DNA of 64,000 nucleotides. Origin: Microbacterium sp. Bi121. Lineage in GTDB: Bacteria > Actinomycetota > Actinomycetes > Actinomycetales > Microbacteriaceae. Shown one piece after another: positions 26,781 through 34,473 of the stretch. The notes beneath the pieces are model-generated. The model worked only from the letters and a program-made list of their open reading frames with translations, made no database searches and had not been told where the DNA came from. The translations under genes were made by a program, and so were the position numbers. How positions within the stretch are numbered: the stretch's first letter is position 1; each line of letters starts with the position of its first letter. The stretch is taken from NCBI RefSeq assembly GCF_918698005.1, contig NZ_CAKKLJ010000003.1:124001-188000 (forward strand). Reading direction: 5' to 3'.

Positions 26781-27917
26781 TCAGTCGGATGCCGGATCCG
26801 TCAGCCGCCGCAGCCGGGGGATCGGGATGCGGTGATCGATCGCGATCACTGAGCGGATGCGACGCCGGCCCTGCCAGCGCAGCAGTGCCGGCGTCGCATC
26901 CGGTTCGCCGATCAGCACCTCCGGCGCTCCCTGGACGGGCAGTGGGCCCACGGCTTTGAGGCTGTGGCCGAACTGCTCGGTCCAGAAGTAGTTCTGGAAG
27001 CGCAGCTCGGGCGCTTCGGCGTCGAGAAGAGCGGATGCCGCGGCCTTGGCCTGCTCGATCGCACTCGTCCACAGTGGCGTGCGCACGCCGTCGCGACCCC
27101 AACGGGCGACATCGCCCGCCGCGACGATCCCTGGCGCGACGAGCCCGCGGTCGTCGGTGCGGAGGTGCCCATCCCGCAGCAGACCCGAGGAGGACAGCCA
27201 CTCGGTGTTCGGCAGGTCGCCGACTGCGCTGATGAGCGCGTCGGCGCCGAACACCCTGCCGTCCCCGGTGCGCACGACCGCTCGATCGCCGTCGGCGTCG
27301 ACGGTCGCGGTATCCGTCACCACGATGTGCAGGCCCTGCGCTGTCGCGGATTCCGTGAGGATGCCGGACACATGCGCACCGAGCTGCCGGGACATGGGCG
27401 GCGAGGTGGCGATCAGGGTCACCCGGCATCCTGCGGTCACGGCGCCGGACGCGATCTCCATGCCGAGCACCCCGCCGCCGAGCACGACGACGTCCGGCTG
27501 ATCGGCGAGGCGATCGCGCAGCGCATGCGCGTCGTCGAGCCCGCGCAGCGTGAGCTCGCCGGGGTGATCGCTCAACCGGCGGGCGCGGGACCCGGAGGCG
27601 ATCACCAGTCCGTCGAAGGGCAGCTCTGTGCCGTCGTCGAGGGTGATCGTTCGTCGGTCGGCATCGACGCCGATGGCAGAGACCCCGCGCACCTCGCGCG
27701 CGCCATGTGTGGCGGGCGCGAGCTCATGCGCCGAGAGATCGCCGTCGAGCTTCAGCAGCGCCTTCGACAGAGCCGGCCGACTGTAAGCGGCGTGCGACTC
27801 GGACCCGACGACGACGAGCTCGCCGTCGAAGCCGCGCTCGCGGAGCGTTTCGCAGGCGGTGAGGCCGGCGATGCCACCGCCCACGACGACGACTCTGCGC
27901 AGTGTCGTACTGCTCAT
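26781..27917 (-). CDS. NAD(P)H-dependent ferredoxin reductase (P450 partner)
   Basis: A 378-residue flavoprotein of the putidaredoxin/rhodocoxin reductase type: FAD site VVVGGGIAGL at residues 10-19, NAD(P)H site VVLGGGVLGMEIA near 145-155, and the second FAD motif GIVAAGDVARW near 275. The ATG at 27917 overlaps the ferredoxin stop codon by 4 bp. It would pass electrons to the ferredoxin and then to the P450 encoded upstream. A complete class I P450 system in one operon suggests dedicated rather than shared electron supply. Confidence 0.88.
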   Translation of the reverse strand: MSSTTLRRVVVVGGGIAGLTACETLRERGFDGELVVVGSESHAAYSRPALSKALLKLDGDLSAHELAPATHGAREVRGVSAIGVDADRRTITLDDGTELPFDGLVIASGSRARRLSDHPGELTLRGLDDAHALRDRLADQPDVVVLGGGVLGMEIASGAVTAGCRVTLIATSPPMSRQLGAHVSGILTESATAQGLHIVVTDTATVDADGDRAVVRTGDGRVFGADALISAVGDLPNTEWLSSSGLLRDGHLRTDDRGLVAPGIVAAGDVARWGRDGVRTPLWTSAIEQAKAAASALLDAEAPELRFQNYFWTEQFGHSLKAVGPLPVQGAPEVLIGEPDATPALLRWQGRRRIRSVIAIDHRIPIPRLRRLTDPASD

Positions 27918-28117
27918 TCCGTTTCGGCGCCGGCCAGTCGCAATGCGGCTACCGGGCACACGCGAACCGCGGCCTGCGCGCGGGCGATGTCGGCTCCGTC
28001 GACGTCCACGACGTCGATGACGAGTTCGCCCTCGTCGTCCAAGTGCATGAGGTCGGGGGCGGCCTCCTCGCACAGGCCGTGGCCCTCGCAGCGGGGACGA
28101 TCGAGTTCGATGCGCAT
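27914..28117 (-). CDS. Ferredoxin, three-cysteine (3Fe-4S type)
   Basis: A 67-residue acidic ferredoxin. The cluster ligands are C10, C16 and C54 in the pattern CEGHGLC...CP. Histidine (H13) stands where four-cysteine ferredoxins carry the second cysteine, as in many actinobacterial P450 redox partners. Such proteins usually hold a [3Fe-4S], sometimes an atypical [4Fe-4S], cluster. It lies 23 bp after the P450 gene and overlaps the reductase start. AAGGAGGA is its Shine-Dalgarno. Confidence 0.9.
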   Translation of the reverse strand: MRIELDRPRCEGHGLCEEAAPDLMHLDDEGELVIDVVDVDGADIARAQAAVRVCPVAALRLAGAETE

Positions 28118-28140
28118 GGTGTCCTCCTTCAGGATCGCGG

Positions 28141-29313
28141 TCATGCCGGCACGACCGCGCGAACGGGCAGGCTGTGGATGCTGCGTGTGATGTTCGACGG
28201 CTCGCGGACCTCGTCGCCGAGTTCGAATGAGCCGACGTGGGTCGCGAGTGCCCGGATTACGGCGTGCGCCTCCAGACGAGCGAGCCCCTGACCGGCGCAT
28301 CCGTGCGGTCCGTAGCCGAACGACAGGTGGTCGACCGGGTTGCGTGTGACGTCGAAGACGTCCGCCGTCTCGTAGTGGCGGGGGTCGCGGTTTCCGGAGC
28401 CGAACAAGATCGCCACCTGGGCGCCCTCCGGGATCACGACGCCGTCGACCTCGACGTCGCGCGTCGCGCGACGTCCCCACGCGTGCACGGGGGCCCAGTA
28501 GCGGAGCACCTCGTTGAACGCCGCGGGGATGAGTGATGCATCCTGACGCACCAGCTCGAACTGCTCGGGGTGGCGACCGAACAGGGCCACGATGTTGCCG
28601 ATCGACGCGATCGTCGTGTCGACACCTGCGCCGAGGTACTGGTGGATGATGTGGCCCGCGCTGCCCGCGGGGATCGCGCCGCGGGTCTCGGCGTCGAAGA
28701 TGCCGCGCCCGATGGATCCCTCGGCGAGGTCGGCGGCGGTGACAGTGCTGCACCAGCCGTACAGTTCACCGGCGATGGGGAAGTTCTCCTGCGTGCGCTG
28801 GTTCATCGGACCGATGACCTCCATCGCGGCCTGGCCCCAGCGCATCATGTTCTCCTTCACCTCGCCCGTGAAGCCGATGAGGTCGGCGACGATCTCGAGC
28901 GGGAAAGCGCGGGCGAGGTCGTCGATCGCCTCGAAGCCTCCGCGTGCCGCCAGCTCAGCCACGAGCGCGTCGGCCTTCGCCTCGATCTGCACGCCCAGGC
29001 CGCGCAGGGCGCGTGGGGTGAGGTTCTCGGACAGGGTCGCACGCAGCGTGGTGTGCTCGGGTGGGTCGGAGCGCAGCGAGGTTCCTGCGAGCGCCTCGTT
29101 GACCATTGGGTTGAACCCGATCGTGGCTGAGGAGAACGACTCCCAGTCGGCGAGTGCGTCGCGGATGGCTCCGTAGCGGGTGAGGGCGTAGACGTCGTTA
29201 CGGGGCAGACGCACGACGGCGCCGAGCTCGCGCAGGGCCGCGTACGTCGGATACGGATCGACGAGCACGTCGTCGGCGAACAGGTCTATGTCAGATGTGG
29301 GTGCTGTCGTCAT
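28141..29313 (-). CDS. Cytochrome P450
   Basis: A 390-residue soluble bacterial P450. The haem-binding loop is FGYGPHGCAG with C339 as thiolate ligand. The ExxR motif is E268-R271 (EVLRY), the I-helix oxygen-activation segment is GAGVDTT at 228-234, and SDPPEHTTLR near 82-91 is the conserved C-helix entry. The presence of aromatic-degradation genes and a partner ferredoxin recalls CYP199-type aromatic O-demethylases, but subfamily cannot be fixed by eye. It is the first gene of a three-gene operon divergent from the hydrolase operon. A perfect TetR site lies 48 bp upstream of its start. Confidence 0.92.
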   Translation of the reverse strand: MTTAPTSDIDLFADDVLVDPYPTYAALRELGAVVRLPRNDVYALTRYGAIRDALADWESFSSATIGFNPMVNEALAGTSLRSDPPEHTTLRATLSENLTPRALRGLGVQIEAKADALVAELAARGGFEAIDDLARAFPLEIVADLIGFTGEVKENMMRWGQAAMEVIGPMNQRTQENFPIAGELYGWCSTVTAADLAEGSIGRGIFDAETRGAIPAGSAGHIIHQYLGAGVDTTIASIGNIVALFGRHPEQFELVRQDASLIPAAFNEVLRYWAPVHAWGRRATRDVEVDGVVIPEGAQVAILFGSGNRDPRHYETADVFDVTRNPVDHLSFGYGPHGCAGQGLARLEAHAVIRALATHVGSFELGDEVREPSNITRSIHSLPVRAVVPA

Positions 29314-29517
29314 GATTCTCGTCCTCGAGTCTCGTGTCGTCCGCCTCCGTGGCGGATCACTTTACAGACAGTAAACCGTTCGTCGCATGACTTGTAAAGC
29401 GCTCTTTGATCACTGAGCAAGTTCGCTTGACAAGCTGTAAACCAAACTGGCAGGATCAACACATCCCCCGAACGCGACGTCGTGCGTCTGGGCGAAGACT
29501 CAATGGAGAGGGATCCT
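29314..29517. promoter_or_regulatory. Divergent P450/hydrolase promoter region with TetR sites
   Basis: This 204-bp gap has the best operator copy, TTTAC-AGACA-GTAAA (29361-29375), on the P450 side. On the hydrolase side is TTGACAAGCTGTAAA (29427-29441), which includes the -35 TTGACA; a weak -10 CAGGAT is at 29451-29456. ATGAC-TT-GTAAA (29386-29397) is a possible degenerate third site with shorter spacing. One regulator could therefore control both operons. Confidence 0.6.
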
Positions 29518-30483
29518 GTGAGCACAACCGTCAACACCGTCCTCGGCCCGGTCGCGGCCGAGGAGCTGGGCGTCGTCGCAATCCACGAAGCGCTGCTGTC
29601 CGTGGTGCCTGGTGCACAGTACGCGTACGACATCGACATCGATCGTGCCGAGATCTTCGAGATCCTCAAGGCCAAGCTCGAGGCGTTCAAGGCAGCCGGC
29701 GGCGGCACCATCGTCGACCGCACCGGGATGTTCCACGGCCGCGACCTGCCGCTGTACGAGGCGCTGTCCCGCACGACGGGTGTGCACATCGTGGCATCCA
29801 CCGGCATGGGCCCGGAGGAGAACCTCGGCGGCTACTTCCTCACCCCCCAGACGAACCCGCCGACTCCCTGGCCGGCCGAGCGCTTCGCCGAGCTGTTCGG
29901 CGCCGAGGCGACCGAGGGCATGGTTCTGCCGCGCGTCGAGCGCCGCGCCGCCGCCGGCCTCATCGTCACCACGCAGACCACCGCGGGCGCCACCCCGACC
30001 GATGACAGCCTGCTGAAGGGGGCTGCGCGCGCCGCCAAGGAGTCCGGTGTTCCGCTGTCGTTCTCGGCTCCGGCTGACACGATCGGCGCCCTCGAACGCG
30101 CGCTCGCCGAAGGGCTTTCCGCCGACCGCATCATCATCGGCGGTCTCGACCGCACCGGTGCCGTAGACACCGTTCGCGCGGTCGCCGAGCGCGGCGCGAA
30201 CGTCGCGATCGACCACGTCGGGCAGTCCGATGCCGACCTCCTGAGCGACGACGAGCGCGCAGCCCTGGTGGCCGAGCTCACCGCGGCCGGCCACGGCGCC
30301 CGCATCCTGCTCTCGGCCGGGGCTATAGGCGTGGCCAAGGGTCATCCCGAGACCGACGTCGCCTACGACGCCGTGCTCACCGGCTTCACTCCGAAGCTGA
30401 CGGCCCTCGGCCTCGACGAAGACAGCATCCACGGCATCCTCGTCACCAACCCTGCAAACCTGCTCGCCGTGAAGGAGGCCTGA
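29518..30483 (+). CDS. Phosphotriesterase homologue lacking metal ligands (probable pseudoenzyme)
   Basis: A 321-residue TIM-barrel protein clearly homologous to the next gene product: NTVLGPVAAEELGVVAIHEALL matches NTVTGPIAVEQLGFTSIHEHIG. Aligned by eye to that intact paralogue, five of six metal-site residues are replaced: second His of HxH to A25, carboxylated Lys to V150, His to S183, His to G209 and Asp to G268; only H23 remains. It cannot hold the usual binuclear centre. The frame is intact and starts at GTG 29518 after GAGAGG, so it is not decayed. It may be a structural or regulatory partner of the active paralogue. Confidence 0.78.
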   Translation: MSTTVNTVLGPVAAEELGVVAIHEALLSVVPGAQYAYDIDIDRAEIFEILKAKLEAFKAAGGGTIVDRTGMFHGRDLPLYEALSRTTGVHIVASTGMGPEENLGGYFLTPQTNPPTPWPAERFAELFGAEATEGMVLPRVERRAAAGLIVTTQTTAGATPTDDSLLKGAARAAKESGVPLSFSAPADTIGALERALAEGLSADRIIIGGLDRTGAVDTVRAVAERGANVAIDHVGQSDADLLSDDERAALVAELTAAGHGARILLSAGAIGVAKGHPETDVAYDAVLTGFTPKLTALGLDEDSIHGILVTNPANLLAVKEA

Positions 30484-30484
30484 C

Positions 30485-31453
30485 ATGACCCGCGTGAACA
30501 CCGTCACCGGACCCATCGCCGTGGAGCAGCTCGGCTTCACCTCGATCCACGAGCACATCGGCTACGGGATGCCCGGCAGCGAGCTCGACACCCGCTGGTG
30601 GAAGACGCCGGAGCAGCGCTACGAGGAGACGATCCCGAAGCTGCGGAAGTTCGCCGAGTACGGCGGGCAGACGTTCGTGGACGCCACCGGCATCTGCAAC
30701 GGCCGCGACATCGACTACTACCAGTCGATCTCCGAGAAGACCGGCATCAACATCATCGCCGCCACCGGCTTCGTCGGCGGAGACACGGCGCTGAAGCACT
30801 TCGCCGAAGCGAGCGTCGAGTACCTCGCCGAGCAATTCATCCACGAGCTGACCGTCGGCATCGGCCGCTCGGGCGGCAAGGCCGGCATCATCAAGGTCGG
30901 CGTCAGTCGCGGATTCAAGATGCTGCCGCTCGACTTGCGCATCTACCGCGCTGCGGCCCGCGCTTCGCTCGCCACCGGCGCGCCGATTATCACGCACCTC
31001 GCGGTCGACGCGCAGTCCGCGATCGACGTGTTCGACGAAGAAGGCCTGCCGCTCACCCGCGTGCTGTTCGGCCACGCCGACGACGGCGTCAGCCAGGGCA
31101 AGGTCGATGAAGAGGGCATCGTCGGCGCCGGCGGACGCATCGGCTTCGACACCTTCGGCTACGACCTCGAGCTCCCAGACCCGCCGTTCTGGGGCCGCCA
31201 CCGCGACGAGCGCTTCCAGCACCTCATGCGCTACCTGCGTTCAGGGCAGATCGACAAGGTGCTCGTCGCCGCCGACGCCAACTGCAGCCCGCTGGGCTGG
31301 CCGGGCGTCAAAGGCCACACGATCAACTACCTGTTCGAGCAGCTGATCCCCGACCTCAAGCAGGACGGCGTCTCGGATGCTGTCATCGACCAGCTCTTCG
31401 TCGGCAATGTTGTCGACTTCTTCTCTACGACCACCCCCCTCGAAGGCGAGTGA
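30485..31453 (+). CDS. Phosphotriesterase-family metal-dependent hydrolase
   Basis: A 322-residue amidohydrolase-superfamily enzyme with all six phosphotriesterase-type ligands: H22 and H24 (IHEH), K137 (AGIIKVG), H171 (IITHLA), H197 (LFGHADD) and D264 (VAADANC). This set builds a binuclear metal centre. Family members are lactonases, carboxyl-esterases or, rarely, phosphotriesterases; lactonase activity is the commoner native role. The gene follows its metal-less paralogue by 1 bp and precedes a flavin monooxygenase by 3 bp, so it works on a pathway intermediate, not as a general detoxifier. Substrate unknown. Confidence 0.86.
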   Translation: MTRVNTVTGPIAVEQLGFTSIHEHIGYGMPGSELDTRWWKTPEQRYEETIPKLRKFAEYGGQTFVDATGICNGRDIDYYQSISEKTGINIIAATGFVGGDTALKHFAEASVEYLAEQFIHELTVGIGRSGGKAGIIKVGVSRGFKMLPLDLRIYRAAARASLATGAPIITHLAVDAQSAIDVFDEEGLPLTRVLFGHADDGVSQGKVDEEGIVGAGGRIGFDTFGYDLELPDPPFWGRHRDERFQHLMRYLRSGQIDKVLVAADANCSPLGWPGVKGHTINYLFEQLIPDLKQDGVSDAVIDQLFVGNVVDFFSTTTPLEGE

Positions 31454-31456
31454 ACC

Positions 31457-32596
31457 ATGGATCTCAACGGACTGAACGTCGCCATCATCGGCGCCGGATA
31501 CGCAGGCGCCTCGACCGCGAAGGCTCTGAGCCTGCGCGGCGCGAACGTCACCGTCTACGAACAGGCCCGCCAGTCGGGTGAGGTCGGCGCCGGCATCGGC
31601 CTGCGCCCGTCTTCGATGGCCGCCTTCCGCGAATGGGGTGCCTTCGACGCGATCGCCGCGGTGAGCACGGCCAGCAACGGCATCCGCATCCTCACCCCGC
31701 AGGACGAGCTCGTGCACGCGGAGGAATGGCCCGAGAAGGAGCAGTTCGGCCTCACGACCCACCTCATCCACCGCCGCGACTTCATCGATGCGCTGATGTC
31801 GGTGCTCCCCGAGGGCATGGTCAAGTTCGGTCACCGCATGGAGTCCATCGTCGACAACGGCGTCACCGCCACCGTGAACTTCGGGAACGGCGAGAGCGTG
31901 ACCGCCGACCTCGTGATCGGCGCCGACGGCATCAGCTCACGCGTGCGCAACGCGCTGTTCAGCGACAACGCCCCGGTGTTCGCGCACGAGCACGCCTACC
32001 GCGCCGTGTTCGACATCTCGCTCGTGCCCGGCGTCTTCGACGAGGACGACGACTTCCGCGTCTACTTCGACGCGCCGACCAACCGTCACCTGTACCTGCT
32101 GCCGCTGCGTCACCGCGGTCAGGTGTCGTTCGACATCACGGTGCCCTCGGACGACGAGACCTGGTCGCCGGCGGTCACCCGCGAGATCATCGTGGCGTCG
32201 CTTGCGGGCTTCGACCCCCGCTTCGAGCAGGTCACCCGGTCGATCGACATCGACACCATCAACTGCCGCTCGGCCTACGACATCGACCCCGTCGACACCT
32301 GGCACAGCGACTCGGTGGTGCTCGTCGGCGACGCCGCGCACGCCATGCTCCACCACCAGGGCCAGGGTGCGAACTCGGCCATCCTCGACGCCAAGGGGCT
32401 GGCGGATGCTCTCGCTGCGGCTCCCTCGGTCAAGGAGGGGCTCACCGCCTTCCAGTCCGCCCGCAAGCCGATCACCGACGGGTATCAGAAGGTCTCCCGC
32501 AGCGGCTGGGACCCGGAGGCGCTGGATGACGGATTCCCCGGTCAGCACGGCGACGCAGAGCGCGACGACGCCGAGCCCGCGACGGCCGGAGCCTGA
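31457..32596 (+). CDS. FAD-dependent monooxygenase (salicylate hydroxylase-like)
   Basis: A 379-residue class A flavin monooxygenase. The FAD turn is AIIGAGYAGAS near residue 9, the DG motif is DLVIGADGISSRVR near 150, and the GD motif is VVLVGDAAHAMLHHQGQGANSAILDA near 285. The HHQGQG variant is common in the salicylate and 6-hydroxynicotinate group. The acidic, Ala-rich C-terminal 25 residues are low-complexity. It probably hydroxylates or decarboxylatively hydroxylates a ring substrate released by the neighbouring hydrolases. Confidence 0.87.
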   Translation: MDLNGLNVAIIGAGYAGASTAKALSLRGANVTVYEQARQSGEVGAGIGLRPSSMAAFREWGAFDAIAAVSTASNGIRILTPQDELVHAEEWPEKEQFGLTTHLIHRRDFIDALMSVLPEGMVKFGHRMESIVDNGVTATVNFGNGESVTADLVIGADGISSRVRNALFSDNAPVFAHEHAYRAVFDISLVPGVFDEDDDFRVYFDAPTNRHLYLLPLRHRGQVSFDITVPSDDETWSPAVTREIIVASLAGFDPRFEQVTRSIDIDTINCRSAYDIDPVDTWHSDSVVLVGDAAHAMLHHQGQGANSAILDAKGLADALAAAPSVKEGLTAFQSARKPITDGYQKVSRSGWDPEALDDGFPGQHGDAERDDAEPATAGA

Positions 32597-32605
32597 GGAG
32601 ACGAC

Positions 32606-33550
32606 ATGCCCCTGCATCCCGAGATCGCCCGCATCCTGGCATCCTTCCCGCATGAGGAGCCCGGCCCTCTCGACCCCGCCGCCATGCGCGCCGGCGAGGA
32701 GTCGCAGGTGCCAGCGCTCGAGGACCGCCACCCCGTCGCGCACGTCGCCGACCGGGTCGTTCCGACGGCGGCAGGCGACGTGCCGGTGCGGGTGTACTTC
32801 GACGGATCGGACGCGGATGCCGCGACCGGTGCCATCGTGTACATCCACGGCGGTGCGTACTTCCTCGGGAGTCTGAACACGCACGATCACGTCGCCCGCC
32901 AGCTGGCGATAGCGACCGGTCTGCGCGTGTTCTCGGTGGGCTACCGCCTGGCGCCGGAGCATCCGTTCCCCGCCGCGATCGACGACGTCACCGGCGTCGT
33001 CGAGTGGATTCTCGCATCCGGGCAGGACGCAGGCTGGGACGGCCCTGTGTGGGACGGCGGAGTCCTCGCGCTGGTCGGCGACAGTTCGGGCGGCACGGTC
33101 GCCACCGTCGTGGCATCCGCCCTGCACGACCGCGGCATCGACCGCGTCACGCACCAGGTGCTCTACTACCCGTCAGTCGACCTGGACCTCGATCCGCAGC
33201 GCTACCCGTCGATGGTCGAGAACGCCACGGGCTACGGCATGGAGACCGCGGGCATCGCGCCGTTCAACCAGTTCTACTTCGACAGCGGTGCCGACCCGCA
33301 GGATCCGCGCGTCTCGCCCATCAAGCGCCAGGACCTCTCCGGCCTGCCCCCGGCACTCATCCTCACGGGCGAGTTCGACCCGATGCGCGACGAGGGCGAG
33401 CTATACGGCCGGCGTTTGCAGGATGCCGGAGTGCGCACGGTCGTGCACCGTTACGAGGGGGCGGGGCACGGCTTCGTGCAGCACTTCTCGTGGCTGCCCG
33501 AATACGGCACGGCCCTCGCCGAGACCGCCGCGTTCCTCAAGGAGGCGTGA
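32606..33550 (+). CDS. Alpha/beta hydrolase, hormone-sensitive-lipase type
   Basis: A 314-residue esterase of lipolytic family IV. The oxyanion-hole motif is HGGAYFLG (81-88), the nucleophile is S160 in GDSSGG, the acid is in GEFDPMRDEG near 260, and the base is in GAGHGF near 290. Such enzymes cleave short-chain esters and lactones. The gene overlaps the next one by 3 bp. AGGAGACGAC precedes the ATG. It is the third hydrolase fold in this operon. Confidence 0.87.
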   Translation: MPLHPEIARILASFPHEEPGPLDPAAMRAGEESQVPALEDRHPVAHVADRVVPTAAGDVPVRVYFDGSDADAATGAIVYIHGGAYFLGSLNTHDHVARQLAIATGLRVFSVGYRLAPEHPFPAAIDDVTGVVEWILASGQDAGWDGPVWDGGVLALVGDSSGGTVATVVASALHDRGIDRVTHQVLYYPSVDLDLDPQRYPSMVENATGYGMETAGIAPFNQFYFDSGADPQDPRVSPIKRQDLSGLPPALILTGEFDPMRDEGELYGRRLQDAGVRTVVHRYEGAGHGFVQHFSWLPEYGTALAETAAFLKEA

Positions 33551-34473
33551 TGGTCGACATCCACCCGCTCGTCGCTCCGTGGGGCCGGTTCGGCCTGCGC
33601 AGCTTCTTCATCGACGCACCGGAGCCGGCGATCGTCGACACCGGCGTGACCGAGTCGCCCGAAGGCATGCGCGCCGGGCTCGAGGCGATCGGCCGTCGCA
33701 TCGAGGACGTGCGCTGGATCCTCCTGACGCACGGCCACATCGACCACGTCGGCGGCGCGCACGCCCTGTGGGAACTCACCGGGCGCAAGGCCGAGGTCGT
33801 CATCCACCGCGACGACGCATCGATGCTGCGTTCGCGCGAGGCGCACGTCGACGAGTGGCGCTCCGGCCGCGGGCGCTGGTTGAAAGACCCCGAGGGCGAG
33901 GCCAAACAGGAGGCGTCGCTGCGCGCGGCGATCAGCGGCGAGATGGAGCCGACGCTTGCGCTCGAGGGGGGCGAAGTGCTCGACCTCGGCGGCGTCCGCG
34001 TCGCAGCGCACGCGATCCCTGGCCACACCGCCGGCGCCATCGCCTACGTGGTCGAGGAGTCCCGCGACGTGTTCGTCGGCGACGCCGTGCAGGCGTACGG
34101 CGCAGCATCCGGATTCCCCGGCTACGAGGATGCCGACAAGTACCGGGCGAGCCTCGAGTTCCTGCGCGATGAGGTGAGGCCCGAGCGTCTGTACCTCGGG
34201 CACCCGTACCGCCGGGCGGACGGCTCACCGTTCCCCGAGGTGCTGGATGCCGCGGACGCGCTCGAGGCGATCCAAGGCAGCATCGACAACGAGGCTCGCA
34301 TCCGTTCTGCGGTCCTGCCGTACCTCGCGGGCGCGCTGGTTTCGACCGATTCCCCGTACTCGCCGTTCCAGTCCGTCGCCGAGCAGCTCGGCTACACGGG
34401 CGACCCGACGCTGGAACCGGCCCCCTTCTTCACCACCATGAACGCGTACGTCACGCAGTTCGGAGCAATGTAA
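33550..34473 (+). CDS. MBL-fold metallo-hydrolase
   Basis: A 307-residue metallo-beta-lactamase-fold enzyme with the zinc motif THGHIDH (60-66), a further His in IPGHTAG near 158, Asp in VFVGDAVQ near 177 and His in YLGHPYR near 217, so the binuclear site is complete. Related proteins include lactonases, thioesterases and arylsulfatases. The ATG overlaps the preceding stop and its own stop overlaps the next start, which implies tight co-translation. A lactonase role would fit the context but is inference. Confidence 0.85.
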   Translation: MVDIHPLVAPWGRFGLRSFFIDAPEPAIVDTGVTESPEGMRAGLEAIGRRIEDVRWILLTHGHIDHVGGAHALWELTGRKAEVVIHRDDASMLRSREAHVDEWRSGRGRWLKDPEGEAKQEASLRAAISGEMEPTLALEGGEVLDLGGVRVAAHAIPGHTAGAIAYVVEESRDVFVGDAVQAYGAASGFPGYEDADKYRASLEFLRDEVRPERLYLGHPYRRADGSPFPEVLDAADALEAIQGSIDNEARIRSAVLPYLAGALVSTDSPYSPFQSVAEQLGYTGDPTLEPAPFFTTMNAYVTQFGAM

